A stretch of DNA of 64,000 nucleotides from Ophthalmolycus amberensis (GCA_024529925.1 JAFEUB010000812.1:1170001-1234000); one strand, 5' to 3'. Numbered from the stretch's first letter, positions 1-14,007 are shown. The notes: generated from the letters alone by a model not told the origin. Numbers and translations: made by a program.

Positions 1-536
1 GGTCAGTAATGTGAATGTGGATAAATATTACTGTCTTCAATGAATTGACTAGATAAGCCGGATATGAGCATCGTGTGGTTTCATGTAGCTTTAAATCTTT
101 TCACATGAAAGCTGGTTTATAGGTGAAAAGTGAGAAAATATAAGTCTTCCTTTGAAACGTCCGTTAAAGTCTGGATGAATTTTAGGACATGAAGCAAGAT
201 CACAGGAAGAAACTACCATGGAAGGATGATCAGCATTCTTCTTTACACATCTTGCAGATACTTTATAGCATATGTGAAATGCATGCAGCTGTTCTGCTGG
301 GGTATTTTGGCTGTATTTCGGCCCGTGAGCTCGGCAAAGACAAATCCAGCGAACGCTGTCAGCTTTGATACCATTCTTCCAGGAGAAGCGGAGACTTTTT
401 GGAAGGCACTCCAATTACAGTAACTTCGCGCTGCAAAGCAAAGAATGTATCGGTGCGTAAGCCCGCCAGCCCTGTTTTATGCCCCCCCCCATATATAAGC
501 TCAAGAGCGCTGTCTGACTTTGGCGGTGTGTCAGAG

Positions 537-540
<4 letters not shown>

Positions 541-567
<27 letters not shown>
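541..567. repeat. (TG)n microsatellite
   Basis: Uninterrupted TG dinucleotide run of 27 bp. Confidence 0.97.
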
Positions 568-1492
568 CATAGCTGCCCACTCGTATCAGCACACAGACAT
601 TTTGGATGGGAGAATGGGGGAGGTGGCAAGGTTAAAAAGAGGACCAGACACAAGAATGCAAAGATGTAGCCAGGGATAGAAATACTGATAATCGATCCAA
701 GTCTTTAGTAAGTCCCTTATGGATTCCTAAGAAATTGTTCGGGGAGTACATACAGACAAGGCTCCAGACTAACTTTATTCACCATCGTCCTGAAAAATAA
801 GTCAGCCTCTATAGTGGTCATTTGCATAAAAAACACGCAATTCAAATGATAAGGAAATAAATGGTGCCGCAAGATACAAGATTTTAACTGACCGTTATTT
901 TCAATTGTGTAAAATGCATACTGTTTGTGGGGTTCAGCTACTCAAGTAAAGCCGATTTTCAAAAATGTCGCGTCTCTGCAAGACGATGACAGTAAACCAA
1001 AAGGGTTTTGTAAACGTAAGTATTAAAATAAGCAGTGGGAAGGCACCTCTGGTCTTGAAACATGCAATGGGCATTTGTCATAGTTGCAGCTTCATGGTCA
1101 CATGACGGCTGTGATAAAAGCTGTGTATTTGTCTAATATTCTGGCGAAAAATAAGTCATCTGAATATACTGAGATATGACAGTGAAGAAGAGGATTATGC
1201 GGCTTGAGGGAACCAGTGAGTACTCCCCGGAGGTTGAAACAAATATCAGCAGCAAAGCAAGCTGCCAGTCAGCCTCGGCCTCAGCTTCCCTCTGACGCTT
1301 TTTTCTGTGGTCTGTTGAGCATGCAGACCCCAACATCAAAGCGTCCACAACAGCCATTGTAAGACTGGCAGGATTTGCAATTAGTCCGAGTCTATAGGGA
1401 CAGAACACTGGAATGGAGGTGCCTTTCTTTTTATTTTTGTTCTTAAACGTTTATCTTTTGAAAGTCTCTCCCCTGAGCATGTGCACAATAAG

Positions 1493-1508
1493 CCCCCCCC
1501 CCCCCCCC
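1493..1508. repeat. poly-C tract
   Basis: Sixteen consecutive C. One of a series of long C or G runs in this window. Confidence 0.95.
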
Positions 1509-3380
1509 AATGCCATCTGTTTTTTGCACAACCTGATACCTCCCAGTACAAGCTTGTGGTGCAGAGGAAGGGGGCGGTACAAACATTTATTTAATTTCCT
1601 GCAAATAAAGGCGTTGTTTGCAGGGCAATCAACCGTCTGATTGGACAAACCGGATAGATGAGTTCACCTCTGCAAACTTGCTCGTAAGCCAACTGCTCCA
1701 CCACAAGCTGACCCCCCCCCCAAATCTAACCACATCGGTCTCCCTCTGCTGTTCGTCGGCGTCACCAGATGTGAAGGGATTTATTTGAATCCCTGTGATG
1801 AAATGGGAGACAAGGAGACACGTTTTAAACCCAGAATCCCTTTGGAATAAGTGGAAATTAGATTACTCCACTCTCTGTCGAGCAATTGAATAATAATGTT
1901 TCAGCATTGACGGAATTTTTAATCGGCACAGAGGCGCTTTGACATAACTCCCTTCATCACGGCCTTTTTTTTGTTTTTTTATCGGGGCAAACATCGACGG
2001 GGGACATTTACGATGCTCTTTGGTAATGGAAAAAGCCTCTGTTGAATGGTTGATGTCTGCTTGTGAGGAAAATGATAACCAGCGTTTCTGGGGAATATTC
2101 TGAAGAACGCACGACTGAATTAAATCACAATCTGCTTTCAAGATCGAGACGAGCGATATAAAACTTTCCTGCTTTGTGTGGGAATCCTGTTGAAGGAGCC
2201 TCATCTAGAGCTGGCTTGTGCTCTAATGGACAGGTCTCTCCACATCTTTCTCTCTTTTTTTTCCTCTTTCTGCCAATTAGGGGACTCCACGTCATCTGAT
2301 TGAGGCAGCAGAATTTCTCCCAACTTTCCTATCAGCATCACACCTCCAAACTATTCAGCAAATCTCGCTGCTGAGTGCTGGACTTTCCATTCTCGCTCAC
2401 TCTTGGTAGCAGCCTCATCCCCCCCCTTTTTTCCAAATCCATTTGAATTCGCCAGCAAGTGCTGTAAGGGAAATCCAATTTTGCCGTTATGGTGCTTTTA
2501 TTAAGGCTTTTACTCGGATGTGTGATGCAGCTGGAAAGGTTGTTGAGAGCAGTGAGACTAAATCCAAACAGTGAAGTTTAGGTATGACCGAATCAATCAC
2601 CTGAAAGAAGCTGAAACTCTGTAGAGCTGAAAGAAGTCAGCTGATAATTCTCCGTGAGTTTGTTGCTACAAGTGACCACTTACACAAAGACACACGACCC
2701 ATTGTTAAATTTGAAAATAGCTGTTGGTGCAGCTTTGACATGTAAATTAATCCCTCCAAAAAAACACCAGTTGAAGAAACAATTGCTCGTTTACTTGAGT
2801 GGTTGAATGATCGAAAATGTAATCAAGTCAATTGTCAAGCCAAAAGGCCAACCACTAGCTTCTGATTGGCTGCTTTTCTCTTTTGTTTCATACCAGTGTG
2901 AATTAACCATCTTCACTCCCAGACTGTTGGTCAGACAAAACGAGCACTCGGTAGGTGTCGTTATGACGTTATGGAAAACAATCAACAGATGAATCGCTGG
3001 TGAAAACAATCCTCAGTGTCTGCCCTAGTTCAGATTGTATTTGTTTTCATATTCGACGGTGACGGAACCAAAGAATTCCCCCCCCCTGCCCCACCCCCCC
3101 TGCTGCCCTGGAGCTTTTCTTTCCTCTCGTCTCCCCTGCTGGGGAATCAGCGGTGCAGCTGATAAGATGGCTGTACATGGAGCCTCTGGCCATAGCTCGC
3201 CACAACCCCGGTAATCACACTGGTCCTCCGTACTTACTGTGCAGATGAAGGCCAGTACAGGCTGCCGGTGCTCCTTATATCAGCAATGCCATGAGATAAG
3301 ATAGCCCTCTGACTGTCTAGTAAATTATCTGTAACCGTGCAGAGGAAACAGCTGGTACTGTACCAGATACCACAGCAGCA

Positions 3381-3399
3381 CCCCCCCCCCCCCCCCCCC
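3381..3399. repeat. poly-C tract
   Basis: Nineteen consecutive C, about 180 bp before a second long C-run at 3575-3591. Confidence 0.95.
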
Positions 3400-3574
3400 T
3401 TGTCAGGTTGTTGGCTGTTGGCTGGAATAATCTAAATGGAAGAGGAACACCTGCTGGGAAAAGTGTATCCCGTCTTTTGGCTGTTATTACTTTTTTTTTC
3501 TGCGAGCGGGGACATTTGTCTGTGAAAACCCCTACGTTCTTGCCAGTTGTGTGTATGGGTACGCAATTGCCCCG

Positions 3575-3591
3575 CCCCCCCCCCCCCCCCC
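3575..3591. repeat. poly-C tract
   Basis: Seventeen consecutive C, preceded by CCCG. Confidence 0.95.
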
Positions 3592-3982
3592 AGATGATTG
3601 TGTGTACATGTCCCAGAGTTTTGTGTTTTTCTGCAGGGGTGTACCGGTATGTTCTTTGTCTGATAAGTGAGCTTATGGCAGCGCTGGCAGTCCAAGACAA
3701 TAAAAAAGACCATTTCCTCCGACTCTGCAGGGAACAGGAACGCTGCGGTCATCAGTCTGATGCCCACAGTAAATGTTTCGCCTTCATGGACAGAGCAGCG
3801 GTACTGGCCCGTGTGGCCCAGCCACCGCCGTCTTTGTTAGCTGTGGGTGATGGGGAAGAAAGGAAGAAAGCTCTTTCCCTGCAAGAAGAAAGTGGAGGGC
3901 AAAGAGAGACATTTTGAAAAGAGTGGAGCTAGAGGGGCGTTCATGCTTTGGTTCGTAATTGTGGATGTATAACCACTTGGTG

Positions 3983-4115
3983 AAGGCGCTCATCCAGAGT
4001 GCCTTACATTAACCTGATTGAATGCCATTTCAAGTATGAATGGCCCCAGTGGGAGGAAAACTTTAAACCCTGAAAGCGCCTCGGCTCTACCCAGTTAAGC
4101 TACAGCACTGCTGGT
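3983..4115 (-). mobile_element. SINE-like fragment, antisense
   Basis: A degenerate match to the tRNA-derived SINE pattern common in fish, lying antisense. It has the 'catccagagtgccttaca' block on one side and, about 80 bp on, a 'tcggctctacccagttaagc' block that resembles the reverse complement of a tRNA-like head. The first block is similar to one at about 4860. Family assignment is from memory of fish repeats and the boundaries are approximate. Confidence 0.4.
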
Positions 4116-4819
4116 GAATTACAGCAGATGATACCGCAAAGCTGAAAGACGCTAGCGGTGAGGAATGTGTTACATAACAGGCATTTTCACATTTTCAGAC
4201 TTGCGGGTCTGGAGGGGAATAATAGCCAGTGTGTCACATCCGAAACGACCCCAATGGCCAATAATGAGCGACTGGTCTTTGCCAGGACAAACAATACATA
4301 CTTCAATTTTCCCTTCCTGTCTCGTCTCCTCTGCACGCTCAGCGTAGCAGCGGAAGAGCAATACAAATACAACTTGCACAATGTCTCTGGAGGAACATGT
4401 GTACACATCATTTGGCTGAATATCCTCGAGATGGTTGGGATCCATCAGTTGCAACATATGAGTTTTGTAAACCAATTCGGCACAGCCTGACTGTTACCGA
4501 TTGTTATGGTTCTATTCTGATTAGTTGCCTGCTGTACCATTGACTGCAGCGGTGCAGTTGCAATGCATTTTGGCATCCATAACCGCAGGTTATCTAAAGT
4601 CCCAGTTTTGTAGGTGATTCTGGCCCATTCTGGTTTTCAAGCTATACATCTTTGGTCGTTCGTGCGTGTATCTTGTAAGCAAGAAGCAAACAAACGGGTG
4701 GGAGTCAATGTCCAAGTGCCGACCCTAGTGACACAGCATCATCTGTGGGTTCATTTCAGCAGCAGGGACTTCTGAGGATGCAGCAGCAGGAGACCTACTT
4801 CATAATGCTAATTCACTTT

Positions 4820-4905
4820 TACATTTAATTACATTAAATTGTGTTAAAGTGTTTTGGCAGACGCTCTTGTCCAAAGCGTCTTACAATAAGTGCAGTGCAG
4901 TGTGT
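4820..4905 (-). mobile_element. SINE-like fragment
   Basis: Contains 'cagacgctcttgtccaaagc' followed by 'gtcttacaataagtgc', the commonest recognisable block of a widespread fish interspersed repeat. It aligns with the block near 3984. No tRNA-like head is seen beside it, so this is probably a truncated copy. Confidence 0.45.
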
Positions 4906-5559
4906 CCCCTTTTCAAACAAATAAATAAAAGCATGTTCAGTGTTATAGTAGAATTATTTTACAGGATATTATGACCCTAACCATCCATCAACACCGGCGT
5001 GACCACCAAGAATGTATAGGTGTGCGAGTACCTTTAATCCCTGAATTTGTGTGTAATGACTAGAAGATATCACAGACAGCAAGTGTGAAAATCCCTGAAT
5101 CCGAATGTGCCAAGCTGATCCAGAGACATCCACACCAGAGCTGGAAGCTGTAAACATACCCTACCTGGACATATTGACTCAGGAGACTGTGTACATAGTC
5201 CTCACTTTCAGTAAGAAAAAAAAAAGAAATGGTATTCAGGCTGCAGCTCCACACAATGCAGAAAAGGTGCTCCACCACCTCGAGGCACTGTACCTTTCAA
5301 ACAGACAATTGTGATTATATAGTCATGTGTTGAAGTCCCCTTACAGGTTTGAACGCTTTATTTACCTACTGGACTATTACGCTGTATAATCTTCTCATTA
5401 AGCTGCAAATGAATCTGCCTCTGGGTACTCTTCAGTCCTCCCGTGTTGTCAGGCGCCGCTGTTCATAATCCCCAACTAATACTTCCCTTGTAGTACTTGA
5501 GATTGTCGTGTATGTTTAGCTTATGTCAGCAAAAGTGGAGGCTTCCTCAAAAGCAAAGA

Positions 5560-6000
5560 CATTCCCCCTAATCCGCAGCTAATTGCCCTTGTGAAACACA
5601 TCGTACCATTTGTTAATAATATTGTAGAGGAGGTACATGACACCTTTTTATGTGATTCACTTTGAGTGATTTATTAAATGTGGTCTCCGCTAATGAAAGC
5701 CGCCGCAGTCTCCTCTTGAACTGCTATTTCACGCCGAGGTGTATTTGATGTGTTCAGGGTGTCCTCCTTCAGCGCCTCTCAGATATATCGCTGGCGACTT
5801 AATTAAAACCGCCAATTAAAGCCGTACCAGCCGATAATCCTTTACTGTGTCTTCTGAAGGGTTTTATCGTGGCAGCCAGTAACTGCTCGGCCCCGACGCT
5901 GTAATTTAATTCCAGCCCAAGACCACCTCGTCAACAGCGGAGGATCCTCCCTGTAATTGGTTGTCTTTTTTTTCGCCCCTGTTTGCTATTGTTCGCCTCT
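5560..6000. other. candidate conserved non-coding block
   Basis: About 440 bp without simple repeats or recognised transposon sequence, with clustered homeodomain-type cores (TTAATTAA, CAATTAAAG, GTAATTTAATTC) and balanced composition unlike the surrounding intron. This is only a composition-based guess at an intronic enhancer; no comparison could be made. Confidence 0.2.
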
Positions 6001-6884
6001 ACAAGTGTGTAAATTCTGAGGAGAGGAGATAAAAGCTGCAGTGCTAGCCCTGGTAAATTGAAGACTCGGCAAGTGTTGGTTTGAGTTTGCTTTGGGCTTT
6101 GATCTCCGGCGTTCTGGAGATGTGAAAATGGTCCGGCTCTTGGCTGGACTTTTTTTGTTGAGGTTTCCAGTGAGTGGTGCAGTGCTGTGATATGGAGGAA
6201 ATGTTTGCAACGGGCGATACGCTGCCTATACAGGATGCCATGAGTTTCTGAACTAACATACCCAGGTCCAGACGGACTCTGCCAGCTTCTAAAACATTGT
6301 TTTACCCGGAGGCTTTCCTCACCAGAAAGACAACACTGGCCATTCGCTCAAACATGACCTAGAAAATGACCATGTTTATGTTTCCCTGACAAGCAACCTC
6401 TTGTGGCCAGTGACTGCCGGTCACATCCTGGTTTCCTTTATCCATGACCTACAGTCCTTCCTTAAACTTAAACCTAAAAGTCCGAACAGTAAGATAAAGA
6501 TGCAAACTAGAAAATGGTTTCTTCATTGCTTCTTCTTTGCTATAGAACTGAATCCACATTTACCTCTTAGATAAAGTTTTTTTTAAATAACACTTTTGGT
6601 AAATGGCTACTTACAAAACCCTTTTTCTTTTTACAAATGTATTTTTTTATTTCAATCTTTTTTTTCAACTTATTTCTATTTAGCTTTTTAAAAACACAAT
6701 AAATCCGATACTGGCTGTGAAAATGCCAATTTTCCACAACATAATAACATAATATTCAGACTGTAGACGGTACCCTGGGTCCACCAGTGTTTGAGTAATA
6801 AATGGTGCCAATGCTGGAATGAAAGGCCTTTATTAGCTGCATTGTGAAAGAATCAAACCTCCTTTCCATACTGCAGACATGAAT

Positions 6885-6890
<6 letters not shown>

Positions 6891-6922
<32 letters not shown>
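6891..6922. repeat. (CA)16 microsatellite
   Basis: Perfect CA run of 32 bp following an AAATAA stretch. Confidence 0.97.
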
Positions 6923-6927
<5 letters not shown>

Positions 6928-8153
6928 TTGGCATGTCATTTAGGAATTTCAACTGACTGGCAGCCTTTGACATGGTAATGAGAGTGTCTCTCCTCGGACC
7001 AGACGTTCACTGACAGGGGAGTCTTTATACGAAAGGTTAGTTTAGATAAAGGGACAGTTTAAATCATGACTGTTAGACCTAATTGCAGCGTATATTCCCT
7101 CCCATTTGGCTCAGTGCTGTCTGGTTTACATAGATTGTTATTTGAAATTACAACCTGCCTCTTCAGCAGCAATAAAGTCAATGAACCGTAAGCAGTTTTC
7201 TTTACTCGCTCTCATAACTTTTAATAACTTTTTGAAATTTATGCTTTAGTTTAGTTATATCTGGTCCCCACAGACTGTAGGAAGCCAACACATTTGCTGG
7301 CAAAGCCTTTTTTGTTGTTGGGAATAGTCCTCCAGAATAGTACAAAGAGAAACGATGCTGATTTCAGATTTGACATATTTACAGACATAAATAGCACCGA
7401 CAATAAATTAAATGCAAACAGAATCTATTTCCTATTCCTCTTGATATTACGCTGTGTTTGAGGCAAATGAGTGGAGGGAAAGGAAACTCGTTTCCATAAC
7501 CCATTTTCTGGCCCTTCAGGCTTTTCATCCTGCTGTGCTCACTCAACAGATAGCGTTGACACTGATGTGGGTACTCAAGTGTCACCTCATCCTCCAATTA
7601 GAATCTCTTTGGTGTTGATGCAAAAATGATGTTTGGCACATAATAAAGTTTGTTTGTACTTTGTTTTTTGTTGCAATGCAACATCGGCTTCAGCTATTCC
7701 CGTTGACAGTTGTCTCTAATGTAATATGCCGGAAATATTTACTTTGCACTTCACTTTGTGCAAAGTTAATGAATAGGTATGGGCAAACTGTCCCAGTTCC
7801 AAGGTTTTATTGATGTCTGGTATGGCAGAAAAACTAAGGCCACCACGGTTTCAGGTTCCTTCAGGCCGAAGGAGTGTGCATGGGACTGTGGGCAATATGT
7901 AAACATTTTCCAACTGGCCACCGTCAGCCCAGCAACCGGCGATTTTGGATACATTTCCTTGTCTTGTCATGGACGATAAACTGGTGAGGATGCTGACTTC
8001 TTGCATTCGACATATAGCTTTAACCTTGCGCCTTTTAGTGTGATATTTAAACTCTTTTACAGGGTTGTCACTTTAAAAGGGGCCATTGGTAGAGAGACAC
8101 AGTTGTTAACTAACTCGCATGTTCAAGTCCCTTTGGTTCGCCCCTGTCTGAAA

Positions 8154-8178
8154 TCAAAGGTTCAAAGGTTCAAAGGTT
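8154..8178. repeat. short tandem repeat, 8-bp unit
   Basis: Three tandem copies of a CAAAGGTT unit. Confidence 0.8.
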
Positions 8179-9276
8179 TTGAAAGCAGCAGTAAAGTCGG
8201 GGGTCGGGGCATCAATTGGCTGTGATTGCAGTTAAGAATAAGTTCATTTCCAGAAATCATTTCCTATAAAACAAATACAACGTTCCCAGCCTGCTCTGCC
8301 CCCCATGAAACACAAGAGCGCAATAAAAATGATGGTCTCGTTTCGACATAATCTGTGATTCCACTTTCATTCGACGTGTTCATCATCAAATAAAATCCAT
8401 TCTGAACGAAAGATAGCTGTAATCTCTCTAACCAATGAGGGCCATTGGCCGCTTCAGGTTTTATACAGCAGGGCTCTGGAAATAGAAGTGATTTGTGATA
8501 CACCAGCTGCCTCCGAATTGAGTTAGTGTTCTGTATCCTTTTGGGGAAGAGGAGGATTTCTGCTCTGAACTGGTTCAACAAGAGCAAAGAAAAGCCTCCG
8601 TAACTCATCTCCTCCCTCCTCCCCCTCGTACGACTGAAGGTAGAGGAAAACTGATGGTGAAAAGGTAAAAAGCTAGTGAGAAAGACAGATGGAAAGGCTG
8701 AAATTACCTTAAATGACCGTAGCGGCTTCTGGAATCCCTCATCATTCATTTGTCTGGGAGATGTTACGTCTTCAGTTTGGCTTTCCACAAGCACGAGTGT
8801 ATTGATTTATTCCACAGAAAGTCCACTAACTGAAAAGAGCTTCAGCCATAGTAGCAAAGGTAGAAGACACATGAGCTAACGAGTTACATTACTGCTTTCA
8901 GACGGGTATTGATCGGGCTGACCTGAATCTCGCACACTCTGAAGCGAGACAGAGGGGGATCCTTGATCTGATTCTTTAGATGTTAAGATAAACATCTGTT
9001 GTCTTTTGAAGCTTATCTCGAACCCATCCAACATGAGTAAAGATGCATGACCTCCAACGGGAGCGGATGGAGAGAAAGAAAAGAGATCGGTCAGACGGGA
9101 GGCAGAATCTAGGAAGTGAGATGGGGGGGTGACAAAGTGTCAAAGGAGAAGGTCCTTAACTGTGCATTACCGGTGTGACAGTCGACAGAAGAAATAGATT
9201 TCCCTTCTATCCTATAGGACACACCAGGACAACTGTGCCAACAGCCTTTGAAAGTGTCATTTATCAAAACTAAACA

Positions 9277-9311
9277 TTTTCTTTTCTTTTCTTTTCTTTT
9301 CTTTTTTTTTT
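9277..9311. repeat. (CTTTT)n microsatellite
   Basis: Pentanucleotide CTTTT repeated five times, ending in a T-run. Confidence 0.9.
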
Positions 9312-10149
9312 ACATTGGAGACGGTCCAGATGTTGAAATGCCTTCTTAAATGGATGCAGTCCTAAACGTTGCTTTTTATGTAATAGTTATGCATGCGCGC
9401 CCAAACCAGTTTCTCTCCTTGGCAAAGAAAAAGTGTGTTTGTGGTTGACTGATGTTTTTGTGCACATGAATTTTGTGAACAGGTGTTGATGCAAAATAAA
9501 GCAACCGATAACTCGCCGTTATAAACTATCTCTGTCAGACTCGTAACTTGCATATGAGAGGCCTCCAGCACCGGCTCCCTGTTCACATTTAAACTACTGT
9601 TTGCATCACATCCTCAAAGGCACACAATTAAGCCATCTGTTCTTTTTATTGTTCATTTTTCCCTCCAACTAAGCTACTGTATGCTGGATGTTCACTATGT
9701 TGTCAAAAAGACAAAGGAAAAAAGTGTAATTGAACATTTCATTTAAGAAATAATGGGCCGATATTACATCCTCCACTCTTCTGTGAAAGCTTTCCTCCAG
9801 AAATTGGCTCAAGACATTTTCTCCCATTCAGCCATAAAAGCATGAGTGAGTTTGTCCACTGTTGTTGGCTCCGTTTTATCTCAATGGACAAGGTTGATTT
9901 CGAGCTCCTATGAAGGCCAACTGCACGGGGCTATTGTCATGTTAAAACAGTTCGAGGGGTCCACATGTTTTTGGCCATATAGATTATATACCTCAAAAAT
10001 GACACATCAGACTCAATATTTTGATACATGAAAAGTGTGATTGAGGCTAATCCGGTCTGCAAAACGGATCTGAAGACTTCATCATAAAGAACTAGTGGCA
10101 GCTTTGTCGATATAAAAACAGCACCTCTAACAAGGCGGCAACCTCCGGA

Positions 10150-10507
10150 TCTGAAAAGTGCCTGAAATTGCATTTTTTTTCTAATAGCCACTAGGGGGCA
10201 ACTCTTTTGGTTGCAATAAGAAATCAGATTGTATCGAAGTCTGTGAGAAAATGACCCTACTTATCCCTTGATCAGTAAAAAAAAGTATAAACACAAGTTT
10301 TATGGTCTCAACCGCTAGTTTCAAGTCTTCTTCAAGAAAGTATGATTTAAAAAAAAAAGAAAAGCCAGAAAAAAAGCCAATAAGCCAAGGTGGCAATGGT
10401 CAAAAACCAAGATGGCGACGGCCCAAATTGCCAAACTCAAGGCTTCAAAGTGGCAGTCAATGGGGGACGTCACGGTGATTATGTGCACTTCTTATCTAGA
10501 GTCTATG
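10150..10507 (+). mobile_element. interspersed repeat, non-autonomous, copy 1
   Basis: Shares ordered blocks with the reverse complement of 23080-23404. The blocks are a CTCF-like core followed by 'ggttgcaataagaa', 'ccaagatggcgacggcc', a 'ggcttcaaa' block, and the terminal 'gacgtcacggtgattatg', 'cacttcttat', 'gtctatg'. I recognise this as a very common non-autonomous repeat of percomorph fish. It has no coding capacity. I could not fix its left end or a target duplication, and its class (probably a DNA transposon derivative) is not proven. Confidence 0.65.
10188..10200 (+). promoter_or_regulatory. CTCF-like core motif in repeat copy 1
   Basis: CCACTAGGGGGCA fits the vertebrate CTCF core consensus CCASYAGRKGGCR at every position. 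It sits inside the interspersed repeat, and the second copy of that repeat also carries a core match at the equivalent place. Occupancy is unknown. Confidence 0.45.
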
Positions 10508-13051
10508 CCTCTAACATGGACGTATACTTTTGTTACTGGAAGTTCAGTCTCTACCTTGGAAATAGCAGTTATCAAAACAATCTCAAGGACCACTAGCTGT
10601 TCTGGAGCTTTGGAGATTGTTAGACTCGCAGTAACTGGACTCGTGCTTTGTCTGCAAGGGCCTGCTCAAAAGAGAATATAATGTGATTTTTAAATTGGTT
10701 TTCCTGAGGAGTTTTATGAAGTATATAGTTTTGCTTGAACTCATAACGCACGGGTCAATTTGTACTTTAGTAAGTGTGTGTGTTTGCTGCATATACTGAA
10801 ATATATTCAATTGGACATTTTGGCTTTGGTTCAAAGACGGTGCTGCGTCGCTGAGATTGATGAAACATGATGGACCCTGTAGCGTCCGAAACACAAGATG
10901 GTTTTGGAAATGAAATGCCTTTTCATAAACAACGTTGCTCGATATTGAATCAGCTGCCAGTTTGTGGAGAAAATGGGGGGCTGGGTGGAGGGGTGTTGTG
11001 GAAAGAAAATATAAGAGAGAGGGAGACGCTGTGTGGAGCAAATGAGTGCAATAGAGGAGAAAGAATATGATAAAGTGAGAGAGAGTGGTGAACAAGCTCC
11101 CCGGTGCTCTATCAATATGGCTGTGGGAATGACAGTAAAAAAAAAAAGAAGAAAAATGACAGCGGTAACAGATTGGGAATGAACATACACAGATCCACTC
11201 CAATGACCAGCAGTAAAATAATAAGAGTACGATGGATGGTTAAAAGTAAAACAAGAAATAAAGGGGGTGGCGTGTAGGAGAGAAAGTGATGAAAGCGTTG
11301 TGGTTGGAGAGTAAGAGAGAAGTGTGCGGTGGTGAAAGGAGGGGAGAAAGACAGTGTAGTGTGTCTCTGGGGACTGACTTGGGGTACTGACTGTTGCTTT
11401 GGGGGTAGAAACACCCTGTAAGTGTTTTCTTCCCCCCTGTTAGTTTGAAGTGGAATTGTACAAGCTCACCCACATCTCTTAGGTTTCATGATCTGCAGTG
11501 ATACGTTTCAGAACATGTGTGTTGGACAAGAGGTAGCATATTTTCAAATCATGGAAAGCTGTCAGGCTTGTTCATACTTGATTTGTTGAGTTCACACTTT
11601 TTATTTTTAATTGAACGCTAGAAATATATTATATCTACAAGTATTTTTCTTTTTTATATATTTGTGTAATATTTAATGTCATTCCATTTCAGATACAACC
11701 TGCTCTATTTAGCTACATGATGATGAGATGAGAGTAGGTGGAGAGCAGCAACTTATATATGGTGCAAAATTGACTTTTATTGTCCATCTGCCATATGGCT
11801 AGTGAATGTTCAAATTTGACCAGACACTCAATACCATTGTTTTTTTTGTGTTTTTTTGCTAGTGAGTAATGCAAATATTTTAGGCACATATTTGACCAGT
11901 ATTTGGTTAAATGGTAGTAATTTATCTGTTCTCAGGCTATTTGGTGGAAGTGCTCAGTGACTCCAGTAATCTCTTTTTTTTCTGTCTGTGGTGGTTTTCT
12001 TTAATTCTGATAGTGACCTGGACCTTCACCCTCAGACGTCTTACAGCTGTATAATATTAAATCACACAAATCCACCTTTGCCACTGACCACAAGAGCATC
12101 CTCAGGAAAACGTTAACATTTATTTTGCGACCATGTGAACATATCCAACAAAGTCATAGCTAAAGATGATGTGTTTGAGTTTCACCTTGTACGCACCTGC
12201 ACATTTTCTATGTACAGGTCAGTAAATCACCGATCCTTGCACACCTTAATTCTAATGTTGTTACATCCTGGTGCACAAAGGTGATTCAACAGAGCGTAAA
12301 GTAGCATTTAAGAACTCCAGTTTTCCTTGGTGTCGTATGAAAAGTACCTTCAGTGACTCTGTGAAGGTTAAAGCCACATGCATTTGTCTTCATCAACCAT
12401 CTAATGACAACACCACCGTTTGCACATTTAGGAGACCTTGACTTTCAGTTTGTGTAATTATGAGCTTAATGATCTGAGCTGTTAATTAAACTTCATATTC
12501 TCGCTAAATTATTGCGTCTTCCTTTTTTTCGTCTTTAATTCTTTGCAGCTCTCCTTTTACCCTTTCCTCTCCCTAGAGGAGGCATGTCATTGAGATGGAT
12601 TCTGTCAATTTTCGTTTGTGTGTTAAAGAGCTGGCGAGAAAGCAGGCAAACGAGTATTGAAAACGTTTCAATTCATAATCGATGCGTCATCCGATCGGCT
12701 TTCTTGATAGGCCTTTGTAGAAACCACCGATCAAACTATTTAGAAGAAAAATATCGAACCGATAACAATCGTTGGCCGATCGATCGAAGCACCCTTGATC
12801 ATGACCCGATGAATCCATTGCAGAGTGATAGATTTCAGCATATAAGGCCTGCTTGACTTAGCAGAGCTGGACACCACACCGGCAGACCGTCTGTTGGACA
12901 ACGAGACCATAATCATCTCAGAAAAGTCGTTGCCAATGAGCTAAATAAATAGCCTGTCTTACAGCCTGTTACCTCACCGAGCACTCTCTCTGCTGCCCTG
13001 CTGAGATCATTGAACACTCACATTGACTGCAGTTAGTTGACCTCAGCGGTG

Positions 13052-13054
<3 letters not shown>

Positions 13055-13083
<29 letters not shown>
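13055..13083. repeat. (TG)n microsatellite
   Basis: Perfect TG run of 29 bp. Confidence 0.97.
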
Positions 13084-14007
13084 TCATTTGAATCTTTTAT
13101 TTCGCTCCCCTTACATTCAGCCTCCGTCAATGAACGGCCATCAACAGAAATGCAGGCTTTCATTGTGCTCGCCTGGCTTCTGGCTGATATTTGTGCGGGT
13201 GTAAATGGCACCGCTGGCTGAGGACGCTATTGTGTCGTTGCTTTTTGTTTCCAAAATGATGGATTATACTGGAAACGGGAGGAAAAGGACCTTTAGGAAA
13301 CAACGACCCGTTTATCAGGACATAGTGGCTGCGAATGTGACGCACGACTTATTTGCATGATGGATGAGCCTATTCTCGGACTTCAGTATTCATTTCATTT
13401 CACTTTGTGTACCTGTACGCGAATACGCGGTCACTGTTTGGCAAACTGAAGTGGTCCGTCTCCAAACTGCTGCACGAAACCAAGTCCTGTTACCCAGAGC
13501 AGCAAAACACAGGAACTAAAGACCTGTTCACACAAAAAATAGATAACATTCGTGACTTAACACTACTTTTTGAGATCTTGACTACAAGCAGTGGGACTTA
13601 GCTACGGGTCGATCACAGTCCAGGAGATCCTGAACGACTGCTGTTTAGTATGACAGACGCACACAGGGTTGAACTGTTGCCAGCTTTATCTTCACCTGTT
13701 TAAGAAACTTTTTTGATGATTGAGGCTGCAGCTGAAATGACTAATATTTTGATAAACTGACAAATTTAAGAGCATTTTAGGTGCAAATTTAGGAGGCTCA
13801 TCTAGGAGAGACATTAGGGATTATTCTAAACGACCTAAACCGTTATCTGTGCACATTAAACACACCCTCACCAACCCTGTAAAGATGCTGCATTCAGGGA
13901 AAAGTCCGACTGAATAAATTGCCAGTTATGTAAAAACGAATGCCAACGGCAGATTGTGGTACAAGTGTTTTTATTAACACGCATTCACATCCTCATGTTA
14001 TAACAAT

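Noticed and set aside
3408..3917. 169-codon open frame on the + strand
   Set aside because: It runs through a C homopolymer that encodes poly-Pro and has no family resemblance.
4060..4115. Possible tRNA gene on the - strand
   Set aside because: Only a tRNA-like head of a degenerate SINE; the full cloverleaf and an intact B box are absent.
8264..8794. 176-codon open frame on the - strand
   Set aside because: No recognisable domain, no splice context and no supporting signals; its length is within chance for 64 kb in six frames.
10583..11203. 206-codon open frame on the - strand
   Set aside because: It follows a purine-rich stretch, has low-complexity Ser/Leu/Phe composition and resembles no family I know. 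It is not coding on this evidence.
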